A program made the translations under genes and the position numbers. Shown piece after piece: positions 30,169 to 37,220 of a DNA stretch of 64,000 nt; positions within the stretch are counted from its first letter, which is position 1; every line of letters begins with the position of its first letter. Below the pieces are notes generated by a model that worked only from the letters and a program-made list of their open reading frames with translations, searched no databases and was not told where the DNA came from. Origin of the DNA: Serratia marcescens subsp. marcescens ATCC 13880 (lineage in GTDB: Bacteria > Pseudomonadota > Gammaproteobacteria > Enterobacterales > Enterobacteriaceae); assembly GCF_017299535.1 (NCBI RefSeq), contig NZ_CP071238.1:3472001-3536000 (forward strand), read 5' to 3'.

Positions 30169-30519
30169 AGTTCGCTCACAAGTCAGTTAGCAGAGATCGT
30201 CTCCGGCGCAGCCGACGGACGCCGCGCCTGTAGTTACGCTCTGTATTATATGAGGTGTTATTTTCACGGCTTTTGCGCCAGCGCAAAAACGCCGTATATC
30301 CCTGAGTGTTTACACCAGATAATTATTTGATTTAGAACAAAAAATAAACAATTAAAACACAAATACTTTACACTTGCGGCGATGCCGGCTCAATCCGTCC
30401 ATACAAAAACAAGGGAAATAGAGGCGCTCCAACGGCGGCTAGCGGGAAGTATAGGCGGGATAAGGGCAAGCGATCGGGGAAACGGCGGGATGAACGACAC
30501 AGTCTGCAGAAAAGCACGA
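30169..30519. other. men operon upstream region with an 18-base palindrome
   Basis: About 350 bases lie between menD and elaB with no gene and no trace of menF. The main structure is TTTTGCGC-CA-GCGCAAAA (30271-30288), a perfect inverted repeat about 100 bases before menD. It could be an operator or the stem of a leader. The rest is AT-rich. Any menD promoter must be in this stretch. Confidence 0.55.
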
Positions 30520-30535
30520 GGCGGCCTGCGCCGCC
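30520..30535 (-). terminator. Hairpin after elaB
   Basis: The stem GGCGGC / GCCGCC with a 4-base loop lies just after the elaB stop codon. On the minus strand it is followed by TCGTGCTTTTCTG, a weak T run, so it may be a modest terminator. Confidence 0.5.
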
Positions 30536-30548
30536 CCGATGACATGAT

Positions 30549-30860
30549 TTATTTGCGGGCCAGCAGCAGCCCCAACACCAGCCCGACGGTGGCGCCGATG
30601 CCCACGCCGTGCCAGGGTTTGTCCCGCACGTAGTCGTCGGTGCGGTGCACCGCTTCTTTGGCGCGCGCATAGTAGGATTCGCCCGTGTTCGCCCAGCGCG
30701 CCTTGACCTCACTCAGCGCCTGCTCGGCGTGCGACTTGATGTCGATATAGGCCTGATCCGCGCGATCGCCGGTGTATTGCAGCACTTCTTCCAGCGTCTC
30801 GGTCAGCATTCTCAGATCGTCATCCAGCGTAGTTTGCTCAGCATCCGTATGTCTTGCCAT
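30549..30860 (-). CDS. elaB: Ribosome- and membrane-associated protein ElaB
   Basis: ElaB is a small tail-anchored inner membrane protein of the YqjD/ElaB (DUF883) family. It is induced in stationary phase in E. coli and binds ribosomes. The 103-residue protein has a long amphipathic, probably coiled-coil helix (about residues 10-75). A C-terminal hydrophobic anchor GIGATVGLVLGLLLARK follows, the conserved glycine-zipper tail. The motif YVRDKPWHGVGIG is typical of the family. The start at 30860 gives MARHTDAEQTTLDDDL. The neighbouring menF and elaA genes of E. coli are absent here. Confidence 0.92.
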   Translation of the reverse strand: MARHTDAEQTTLDDDLRMLTETLEEVLQYTGDRADQAYIDIKSHAEQALSEVKARWANTGESYYARAKEAVHRTDDYVRDKPWHGVGIGATVGLVLGLLLARK

Positions 30861-30941
30861 CGTGAGATCTCCGTGGTTGAAAAATTAAGCGTTCCTACAC
30901 TATAGACAAGGATCACCGCCTGCGGCCATCGGACTTTTACC

Positions 30942-31973
30942 CTAAAACACCAATTGCACCTTGGCGGCCTGGCGTTTATCGCCGGCAAACGTCAGCGCCT
31001 GCGCCAACTGCCCGCTGGCGAATTCCGCCGACAGCAACGGCAGCGGATCGATCACGCCGTCGGCCAGCCAGGCCACCGCCAACGCGAACTCCGCCACGAA
31101 GCGGAACGATCCAAGCAGATTCAGTTCCTTGGCAATCAACAACATCAGCGGAAAATCGGGGAAGCTGCCGCCCATGCCCACCTGCACCACAGTGCCTTTG
31201 GCGCGGGTGAGCTCCAGGCAGCGCTGCAGCGACAGCGGATGTCCCGCCACTTCGAAGGCGACGTCGAAATAGCCCTTGTCCTGCTGATAGTCGCTAAAAT
31301 CGTCGTCCGCAGCATGCAGGCACCGATTTGCCCCCATTTGCCTCGCGATCGCCAGGCAGCGCGGACTGAGATCGGCGCAGACAATCTCGGCGGCGCCCAG
31401 CGCTTTCAGCGCTGCCACCAGCAGACAGCCGATCGGGCCAACGCCGGACACGAAAATCTTTTTCCCCGTCACATCGCCGGGCTGCTTCGCCGCGTGGACA
31501 GCCACCGCCAGCGGTTCGGCGAACACCATCACCCTGTCGTCGCGATCGGCGGCGTAAGGAATGCACTGCGCGCTATCCACCACTTTGTATTGGGTAAAAG
31601 CGCCGTCGACGTGCGGAAAATACATCGCGCTGCCGAAAAAGCGCATCTCGACGCATTGATTGCTTTGCTGCGCCAGACAGTATTTACACTGCCCGCAGGG
31701 TTTGCTGGGATTGAGCGCCACCTTCTGCCCGACAGGCAGCTGCGGCGAATCGCTGGCGACCACCTCACCGATCACCTCATGGCCCAGCACCATCGGCTGA
31801 CGCACCTGAAAATTGCCGACCTTGCCTTCCTGGAAGTAATGCAGATCCGAGCCGCAAATGCCGCCGCGGCTGATTTTCACCAGCGTTCCCTGCCCCCGAT
31901 AATCCACTTCTTGCGCGATCACCGCCACGTCTCGCTTGCCGTTGACCACGCAGGACTGGGTTTGAATTTTCAT
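30942..31973 (-). CDS. idnD: L-idonate 5-dehydrogenase IdnD
   Basis: IdnD oxidises L-idonate to 5-ketogluconate with NAD(P)+. The 343-residue protein is a zinc-dependent medium-chain dehydrogenase of the same length as the E. coli enzyme. The catalytic zinc site has Cys40 (RGGICGSD) with His65 and Glu66 (LGHEVIG). The structural zinc site uses Cys93, 96, 99 and 107 (KPCGQCKYCLAQQSNQC). The Rossmann motif is VSGVGPIGCLLV. The ATG at 31973 is chosen over upstream in-frame codons because it gives the family MKIQTQSCVV start. It lies 22 bases after idnO, so the two form an operon. The kinase, permease and regulator genes of the E. coli idn cluster are not adjacent. Confidence 0.93.
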   Translation of the reverse strand: MKIQTQSCVVNGKRDVAVIAQEVDYRGQGTLVKISRGGICGSDLHYFQEGKVGNFQVRQPMVLGHEVIGEVVASDSPQLPVGQKVALNPSKPCGQCKYCLAQQSNQCVEMRFFGSAMYFPHVDGAFTQYKVVDSAQCIPYAADRDDRVMVFAEPLAVAVHAAKQPGDVTGKKIFVSGVGPIGCLLVAALKALGAAEIVCADLSPRCLAIARQMGANRCLHAADDDFSDYQQDKGYFDVAFEVAGHPLSLQRCLELTRAKGTVVQVGMGGSFPDFPLMLLIAKELNLLGSFRFVAEFALAVAWLADGVIDPLPLLSAEFASGQLAQALTFAGDKRQAAKVQLVF

Positions 31974-31995
31974 CTCCAGACTCCACGGAAAAAGG

Positions 31996-32760
31996 TTACA
32001 CCGCCGCCGACATGCCGCCATCGACAAACAGCAGTTGCCCGTTGACGAAGGCGGAGGCGTCGGCGGCCAGGAACACCGCCGCGCCGATCAGCTCCTGCGG
32101 ATCGCCCCAGCGCGCGGCGGGCGTGCGTTGGGTCAGCCAGGCGGTGAAGGCCGGATCGTCGGCCAGCGCCTGCGTCATCTCGGTTTTGAAGTAGCCGGGG
32201 GCAATGCCGTTGACCTGAATATTGTAGCGCGCCAGCTCCACGCACATGCCGCGCGTGAGCATTTTCACCGCCCCTTTGGACGCCGCATAAGGGGTGATGG
32301 TGTCGCGGCCCAGCTCACTTTGCATCGAGCCGATATTGACTATCTTGCCGCGCCGGCGCGGCACCATGTAACGCGCCACGGTCTGTGACACGATGAAGAC
32401 CGCCTTCTGGTTGACGGCGATGATGTCGTCCCAGTCTTGCTCCGGAAACTCGGTGAACGGGTGGCGGCGCTGGATGCCGGCGTTGTTGATCAAAACGTCT
32501 ATCGCGCCGATGTCCGCTTCGATACGGTCGATGGCGGCATGCACCGCCTGAGAGTCGGTGACGTCGAACGCCGCCGCCTCGGCGCGCAGCCCCTCTTCGC
32601 GCAAACGATCGGCGGCGTGCCGGGCATGTTCTTCGGTGGTGGCGTTGATCAGAATATGCGCGCCTTGCTGCGCCAGGCCGCGTGCCAGCAGAAAACCGAT
32701 GCCGCGCGAGGCGCCGGTGATCAAGACGGTCTTGTTATCCAGTGAAAACAGATTGTTCAT
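31996..32760 (-). CDS. idnO: 5-Keto-D-gluconate 5-reductase IdnO
   Basis: IdnO reduces 5-ketogluconate to D-gluconate with NADPH. It is a classical short-chain dehydrogenase of 254 residues, equal in length to the E. coli protein. The cofactor motif TGASRGIG is at residues 15-22, NNAG follows in the middle, and the catalytic YAASK is in TPYAASKGAVK. Together with IdnD it converts L-idonate to gluconate, which enters central metabolism. Operator-like sequences for a GntR/IdnR-type repressor and for CRP lie upstream of its start at 32760. Confidence 0.93.
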   Translation of the reverse strand: MNNLFSLDNKTVLITGASRGIGFLLARGLAQQGAHILINATTEEHARHAADRLREEGLRAEAAAFDVTDSQAVHAAIDRIEADIGAIDVLINNAGIQRRHPFTEFPEQDWDDIIAVNQKAVFIVSQTVARYMVPRRRGKIVNIGSMQSELGRDTITPYAASKGAVKMLTRGMCVELARYNIQVNGIAPGYFKTEMTQALADDPAFTAWLTQRTPAARWGDPQELIGAAVFLAADASAFVNGQLLFVDGGMSAAV

Positions 32761-32812
32761 GGTGATTCCCGGCCATCAGGCCTCCAATCGGACAGGCCTC
32801 TATCTCAGCCGA

Positions 32813-32880
32813 TTGTTACCGGTAAAAACGTGATGGAAATCACTGAAAATCATGTTACGAAACCTTGTTACCCTTAACGT
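32813..32880 (-). promoter_or_regulatory. Gluconate-repressor-like and CRP-like sites upstream of idnO
   Basis: TGTTACCGGTAAAA (32814-32827) closely matches the GntR/IdnR operator TGTTACC-GGTAACA. A second copy, TGTTACCCTTAACG (32866-32879), is weaker. Between them, CGTGATGGAAATCACT (32829-32844) has the GTGA-N6-TCAC core of a CRP site. E. coli idn genes are controlled by IdnR/GntR and CRP, so this fits. The rest of 32881-33123 shows no gene or clear structure. Confidence 0.65.
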
Positions 32881-33123
32881 GATCTCACGCAGGCAGCAAG
32901 AGGGGAAAGATCATCTATCCGATTGAAAAATGGCTATTTCCAATAGAAGTGCATTCATTGTTATCACCAAATCGATGGGTTAACATGCCGCTATCCCCCT
33001 TGCCGCGCCGCCCGTGAAGGCCACCGAATGAAACACCTCCGCGTTACGCGACAGGACATCACACAATGGGCCGGCGTAACCCAAACGCCGGGTGACCAAA
33101 CGCTGGTGGTGAACTGCTGTCTC

Positions 33124-33633
33124 TCACTCGGCGGCACCGTTTGAGCCGACATTCGGGCCAACCGGCGGCGTAGCGCGGGCTTTTTCGCTGCGCGCCGCCC
33201 ACCACAGACCGCTGTTTTTCATCGCATAGCCGAATAGCAGCCCCACCAGCAGGGAAAGCGTCACCAGCGGCCAATCGCCGCCGCCGGCGAAGGTCGCACA
33301 GGCGCCGATAAAGGTGCCGGGCACGAACCCCAGCCACTGCTGTTTGGCCTGAATGCACATCAGGAACGCCACGACGCCGGTCAGCAGATACCCCAGCAGA
33401 TTCCACTGCGGGGCCAGTTCGCTGCCGCGGATGATCGCCATTGCCCAAAAGACACCGCTGCAGCAGGTCAACGCGCCAATCAACAGCCCTTTCAGCCCGC
33501 CCTGCGGGCAGGCGAAATACGCCGTGCAGCCCAGAAAACCGGCCCAACCGATCAGCCCCAGGCTGACGGCAACCCAGCCCCAAACGCCGGAGAGGATCCC
33601 GGTAGTAACGGCAATGGCGAAAAGAACGTTCAT
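33124..33633 (-). CDS. ycdZ: DUF1097 inner membrane protein, YcdZ-like
   Basis: This 169-residue integral membrane protein belongs to the DUF1097 family. It has about five hydrophobic segments and the very conserved stretches WGWVAVSLGLIGWAGFLGC, YFACPQGGLKGL and VPGTFIGACATFAGGGDW. These correspond closely to E. coli YcdZ. Its function is not known. The polar C-terminal tail is probably cytoplasmic. A near-consensus CRP site upstream (33689-33706) matches reports of carbon-source control for ycdZ in E. coli. It is on the same strand as its neighbours but far from them, so it is likely transcribed alone. Confidence 0.8.
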   Translation of the reverse strand: MNVLFAIAVTTGILSGVWGWVAVSLGLIGWAGFLGCTAYFACPQGGLKGLLIGALTCCSGVFWAMAIIRGSELAPQWNLLGYLLTGVVAFLMCIQAKQQWLGFVPGTFIGACATFAGGGDWPLVTLSLLVGLLFGYAMKNSGLWWAARSEKARATPPVGPNVGSNGAAE

Positions 33634-33688
33634 AAAGTGACCCGCGGCAAAAATAAAGCGCGCAGTTTACCCGAAGCGAGTTATTTTT

Positions 33689-33706
33689 TTGTGATTAAAA
33701 TCACGA
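33689..33706 (-). promoter_or_regulatory. CRP-like site upstream of the YcdZ-like gene
   Basis: TTGTGATTAAAATCACGA contains TGTGA-N6-TCACG, one base from the full CRP consensus. It is about 55 bases before the start of the YcdZ-like gene. The remaining bases up to the next hairpin show no other site. Confidence 0.7.
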
Positions 33707-33756
33707 AAAAAATGTAAACAAGGAAATGGAAATATCAAAAAAGCAATGATTATCAC

Positions 33757-33786
33757 AAAAAAAAGCCAGCGTGACGGGCACGCTGG
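33757..33786 (-). terminator. Terminator after the MFS gene
   Basis: Read on the minus strand, the stem CCAGCGTG / CACGCTGG with a 5-base loop is followed by GC and eight T. It ends transcription of the upstream MFS transporter and the accessory operon. Confidence 0.9.
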
Positions 33787-33867
33787 AATAACACAACACC
33801 AGGGAAATCACGATCTCAAATGAAATGTCTACATGCGACGCCTGTCGCCCCCTCCCGAACGCCGGTT

Positions 33868-35112
33868 TCAGCGTGGGAAGCCCGCACGCGTTACCATGAC
33901 GCTCAACGTCAAACAAATCACGGCGCTGCTCAGGAATAACAAGTGGGTCGCCAAATGCAAATCGGCGTGGTCGATCACAACGCCCAACAGGATCGGCACC
34001 CAGTTAGCGATATACGCGATCACGTAGAACAGGGAGATCAAACGCGCATGGCTGGCTTTCGGTGAAATCAGATTCACCAGCGTGGCGCTGCCGACGAAGA
34101 TCGCGCCATAGGCGTAACCGGCGATCACCATGCCTGCGGCGGCCAGCGCCAGCGAATGGATCTGAATCGCCACGGCGAACACCCCGACCGACAAAGCCTG
34201 AGCCAGGCAGCCGAACATCAGCGAATGGCGGGCGTTGATGCGACGACTCAAAATCTGGCTGATGCCGGCAATCACCAGATAGACGGCGACCACATAGCCA
34301 AAGACGCCACGGCTCTGCATATCCAACAGCTTTTCGGCGACGCTCGGCCCTATCGCCAGAATGCTGGCGGCAACCGCCCAACAAATGAACAACGCCCCGG
34401 CGCACAGGAAGAATTTGCCGCCGGTCGCGCGCAGGCCATCCGCCAGAGAGCTCTTCGCCACCGGCGCGTTATCCGCCGCTGCGCTATCGGTCTGCGCCGC
34501 CACCGCCTCTCGCGGCCAACGCAGCATCACGCCCAGTGCGGCGACGGCGGCGATGGCCATGATGATGATGAACGGCAATGACGTGGTATGAAAACCGGTT
34601 TGCAGGGCGACGCCGCTAAAGATCGGGCCCAGGGCCAATCCGGTGGTAAAGGACAGCGTCGCGATCAACGCCGCATTTTTTCCGCCGTCCTGCGGCCCGA
34701 AACGCACCAACGCGATATTCGCCGCACCGGTCAGGGCGCCGGTGCCGACGCCGGCCAGCAGCCGCGCCATAAACATCATGAAGAACGATGACGCCACCGA
34801 AAACAGCAGCGCGCCAAGCAACACCACCAACAGCGCCGGCACGATCATGCTGCGCAGGTCTTTTACTTTCCCCGCCATGTTGCCTACGCCGAACAGCGAA
34901 ATCAGCACGCCGGCGGCATAAGCGCCGTAGATGATCGTCAGGCTGACCGAACTCAACGCCAGCTCATGTTGATAAAGCGGATAAAGCGGCGTCGGCGCGC
35001 TGCTGTTCAACAGCGCTGACATCAATGCCAACGCCAGAAACAGCAAGATAGCGAAATGCGATGTACCCGCCTTCGCTTTAGCCGTTTCTTCAACGGCGAT
35101 ACTTTCTGACAT
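33868..35112 (-). CDS. MFS transporter
   Basis: This 414-residue protein is a major facilitator superfamily permease with about 12 hydrophobic helices. The N-terminal helix contains LNSSAPTPLYPLYQHELALS, as in several sugar-efflux and drug-efflux type members. A central polar loop of about 30 residues separates the halves. The substrate cannot be predicted. The ATG at 35112 is used instead of an in-frame TTG two codons upstream because GGGAG is well placed. It lies 137 bases after the small membrane protein gene, so it could be the last gene of the accessory operon or have its own promoter. It ends in a strong terminator. Confidence 0.8.
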   Translation of the reverse strand: MSESIAVEETAKAKAGTSHFAILLFLALALMSALLNSSAPTPLYPLYQHELALSSVSLTIIYGAYAAGVLISLFGVGNMAGKVKDLRSMIVPALLVVLLGALLFSVASSFFMMFMARLLAGVGTGALTGAANIALVRFGPQDGGKNAALIATLSFTTGLALGPIFSGVALQTGFHTTSLPFIIIMAIAAVAALGVMLRWPREAVAAQTDSAAADNAPVAKSSLADGLRATGGKFFLCAGALFICWAVAASILAIGPSVAEKLLDMQSRGVFGYVVAVYLVIAGISQILSRRINARHSLMFGCLAQALSVGVFAVAIQIHSLALAAAGMVIAGYAYGAIFVGSATLVNLISPKASHARLISLFYVIAYIANWVPILLGVVIDHADLHLATHLLFLSSAVICLTLSVMVTRAGFPR

Positions 35113-35249
35113 GTTCAACTCCCGAATCGATCAGGCATTCGCCCTAAATAAATGCGCCTTCCCGTAGGCCACGCGGCTTCAGGAAGCGCGCTTATCATAG
35201 CGTTGGGCTATCACGCCCAAAATAGCCAAGAATGCATCATCGTGATTCA

Positions 35250-35786
35250 TTAATGCAGCATCGCAGCGTCAGGCATGCATTTCTGCAGCATGCGACGCCG
35301 CCAGGCGATGGCGCAACCGCCCAATGCCACGCCATACACTGCATGGTTGGCCAGGCTGGCGATCAGCAAAGCCGGATTTTTGCCGGCCATTCCCCAAAGC
35401 CCCAACCCCACCGAGGGATAAATGAAGCACAGCGAGATCAGCGAGCAGGCCAGGCCATACGTCAGCGCCCCGACGAACAGGCCACCCCCGGACTTAATGC
35501 GCGGGCAGATCAGGCAATAGAACGGGATCGCCAGGCTAATGCCGGCAAAATAGTGCGCGCCGTAGCCCATCATCAGAGCCTCTGGCACATCGGGAATGTC
35601 ACCAGGCCGCAAAAACCAAAATTGCCCCTGCAGCCATTGATTCATCAGTTTGCCGATGAAGGCCAGGTTGAGCTTGCCGATGAGACCGACGCTGGAGGCG
35701 ACACTGTTCACCCCATCCATCATCAACGTCGCCACCATGCCAAACAAGACCGCCATCGCCATGCCGCCAACCGGACGCATGTTCAT
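35250..35786 (-). CDS. Uncharacterised membrane protein, DUF2938-like
   Basis: This 178-residue protein has about four to five hydrophobic helices and a polar, basic C-terminus (WRRRMLQKCMPD). Its layout, with an N-terminal helix rich in Met and Gly and the motif MGYGAHYFAGISLAIPFYCL, resembles the DUF2938 family. The assignment is by appearance only. The ATG at 35786 follows AAGGAACGAAAC. It begins 19 bases after the EamA-type transporter gene, so the two are almost certainly cotranscribed. No function is known. Confidence 0.6.
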   Translation of the reverse strand: MNMRPVGGMAMAVLFGMVATLMMDGVNSVASSVGLIGKLNLAFIGKLMNQWLQGQFWFLRPGDIPDVPEALMMGYGAHYFAGISLAIPFYCLICPRIKSGGGLFVGALTYGLACSLISLCFIYPSVGLGLWGMAGKNPALLIASLANHAVYGVALGGCAIAWRRRMLQKCMPDAAMLH

Positions 35787-35805
35787 TGTTTCGTTCCTTA
35801 TCACG

Positions 35806-36669
35806 TTATGCCACCGCCGCCTGCTCGGACTTGGCCGAAGCACGCTTGCGCACCGCCAACGCGCCGGACAACACGATCAGCGCCATACCGGCGGCGGCGA
35901 TATAAGACTGCTGTTCGCCAAATATCAGATAGCCAAGCAGCGTAGAGAAAATAATGGTGCTGTAAGAGAGAATGCTGACAATCACCGCATTGCCGCCCCC
36001 GTAGGCGCGAGTCATGGCGATCTGCCCCAGGCTGCCGAAGACGCCGATGGCGCAGACGCACAGCAGCATTGCGCCGTCCAGCAAGGAAAAGCCCAGTAAC
36101 GCAGTCATCAGGCAGCCAACCAGCGTTCCCACCAGCGAGAAATAGAACACCACGCGCAGTTCCGGCTCTCCACGCCGCACCAGCTTGCCGACGTTAAAGT
36201 AAGCCAGCGCGGTCAACAGACCGGCCGCCAGCCCGACCAGCGTGGCAACGTACTCCCCGTTGGGGGCGTCGGGGCGCAGCAATACCAAAATGCCGGCAAA
36301 GCCCAACAGCACGGAAAACAACAGCCGACCGGTCAGTTGCCCTCGGGTCGTGATGAACGCGATCGCCGACTGAAAGAGGGGATTGGTATAACCCAACGTG
36401 GTGGCGGTGGCGATCGGCAGATGTATCAGCGAATAAAAACCGCAGTACATCGCCGCATTGCCTATCGCCGCCCGCTTCATATGCAATCCGAGATGACGGG
36501 TGCGAAAACCGAGGCGCTGGATCTTGATCAGCGCCGCGACGATCAGCACATTGATGAGAGAACGATAAAAAATGATGTCGAAAAATCCGACCGTCGTCGA
36601 CGCCAACTTGATGCAAGCACCCATCAGCGCAAAGAACCCGCTGGCGACGACCATCCACAAAGCTACCAT
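35806..36669 (-). CDS. EamA-type (DMT superfamily) transporter
   Basis: This 287-residue protein has ten predicted transmembrane helices in two homologous halves, as in drug/metabolite transporters of the EamA family. Characteristic stretches include GFFALMGACIKLAS at the start and TRAYGGGNAVIVSILSYS in the second half. Such carriers export amino acids, metabolites or drugs; the substrate is not known. It starts 43 bases after the cupin gene and is followed after 19 bases by the small membrane protein. This places it inside the operon with the thiamine-diphosphate enzyme and suggests export or import of that pathway's product. Confidence 0.82.
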   Translation of the reverse strand: MVALWMVVASGFFALMGACIKLASTTVGFFDIIFYRSLINVLIVAALIKIQRLGFRTRHLGLHMKRAAIGNAAMYCGFYSLIHLPIATATTLGYTNPLFQSAIAFITTRGQLTGRLLFSVLLGFAGILVLLRPDAPNGEYVATLVGLAAGLLTALAYFNVGKLVRRGEPELRVVFYFSLVGTLVGCLMTALLGFSLLDGAMLLCVCAIGVFGSLGQIAMTRAYGGGNAVIVSILSYSTIIFSTLLGYLIFGEQQSYIAAAGMALIVLSGALAVRKRASAKSEQAAVA

Positions 36670-36712
36670 GATCTTCTCTTATTAACGGCCTTTGGTCTGG
36701 GCCGTATCAACA

Positions 36713-37138
36713 CTACCCGGCGGCTTTCACCGTCAACGGTTTATCGTCCGCGCAAGCGAAGAACACCAGCATTTCGGCGCCTTGTTCGCCGGAAACGCCC
36801 TGGTGCACGATATCCACGGTATCGGTAAACGAATCCCCCTGCCGGAACGTGCGGCGTTCACCGGTTTTCCTGACGGTGAGCGAAACGCTGCCGCCGCTCA
36901 TGTACACTGCGCTGATGCAAGGATGCGTATGCCAGGCCAGTACCTTGTTCGGCTCTACCGTCACCTTCAGCATGGTGATCTGCGGTGCGCCGGCGGGATA
37001 CTGACGATATGCCGTGCCCTCCCACGCGCTGTCGGTCTTGAGCAACGTCGTTTTGACGATGCCTTCGCCATGCCCCTCGGCAGCCTGAACCGGCCCCTGA
37101 AATACTGCCAACAATGCCAAAATGCTCCACTTAACCAT
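36713..37138 (-). CDS. Exported cupin-domain protein
   Basis: This 141-residue protein has an N-terminal signal peptide (MVKWSILALLAVFQGPVQA, predicted cleavage before AEGHGEG) and a single cupin barrel. The metal-binding motif 1 is partly kept: two histidines appear in LAWHTHPCISAVY, but the usual Glu seems replaced. Motif 2 has GDSFTDTVDIVHQG with its His. It is therefore likely periplasmic and perhaps a metal-binding or ligand-binding protein. The ATG at 37138 follows GGAGCGATCAG, a good Shine-Dalgarno. It lies 82 bases after the thiamine-diphosphate enzyme in the same direction. Function unknown. Confidence 0.75.
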   Translation of the reverse strand: MVKWSILALLAVFQGPVQAAEGHGEGIVKTTLLKTDSAWEGTAYRQYPAGAPQITMLKVTVEPNKVLAWHTHPCISAVYMSGGSVSLTVRKTGERRTFRQGDSFTDTVDIVHQGVSGEQGAEMLVFFACADDKPLTVKAAG

Positions 37139-37220
37139 CTGATCGCTCCATGACTGCCGCGAGTAAAAATGCCAGGCGCCGCGCGCGGTGAACCTGGCGA
37201 GTTGAAAAAACAGCGTTGTG

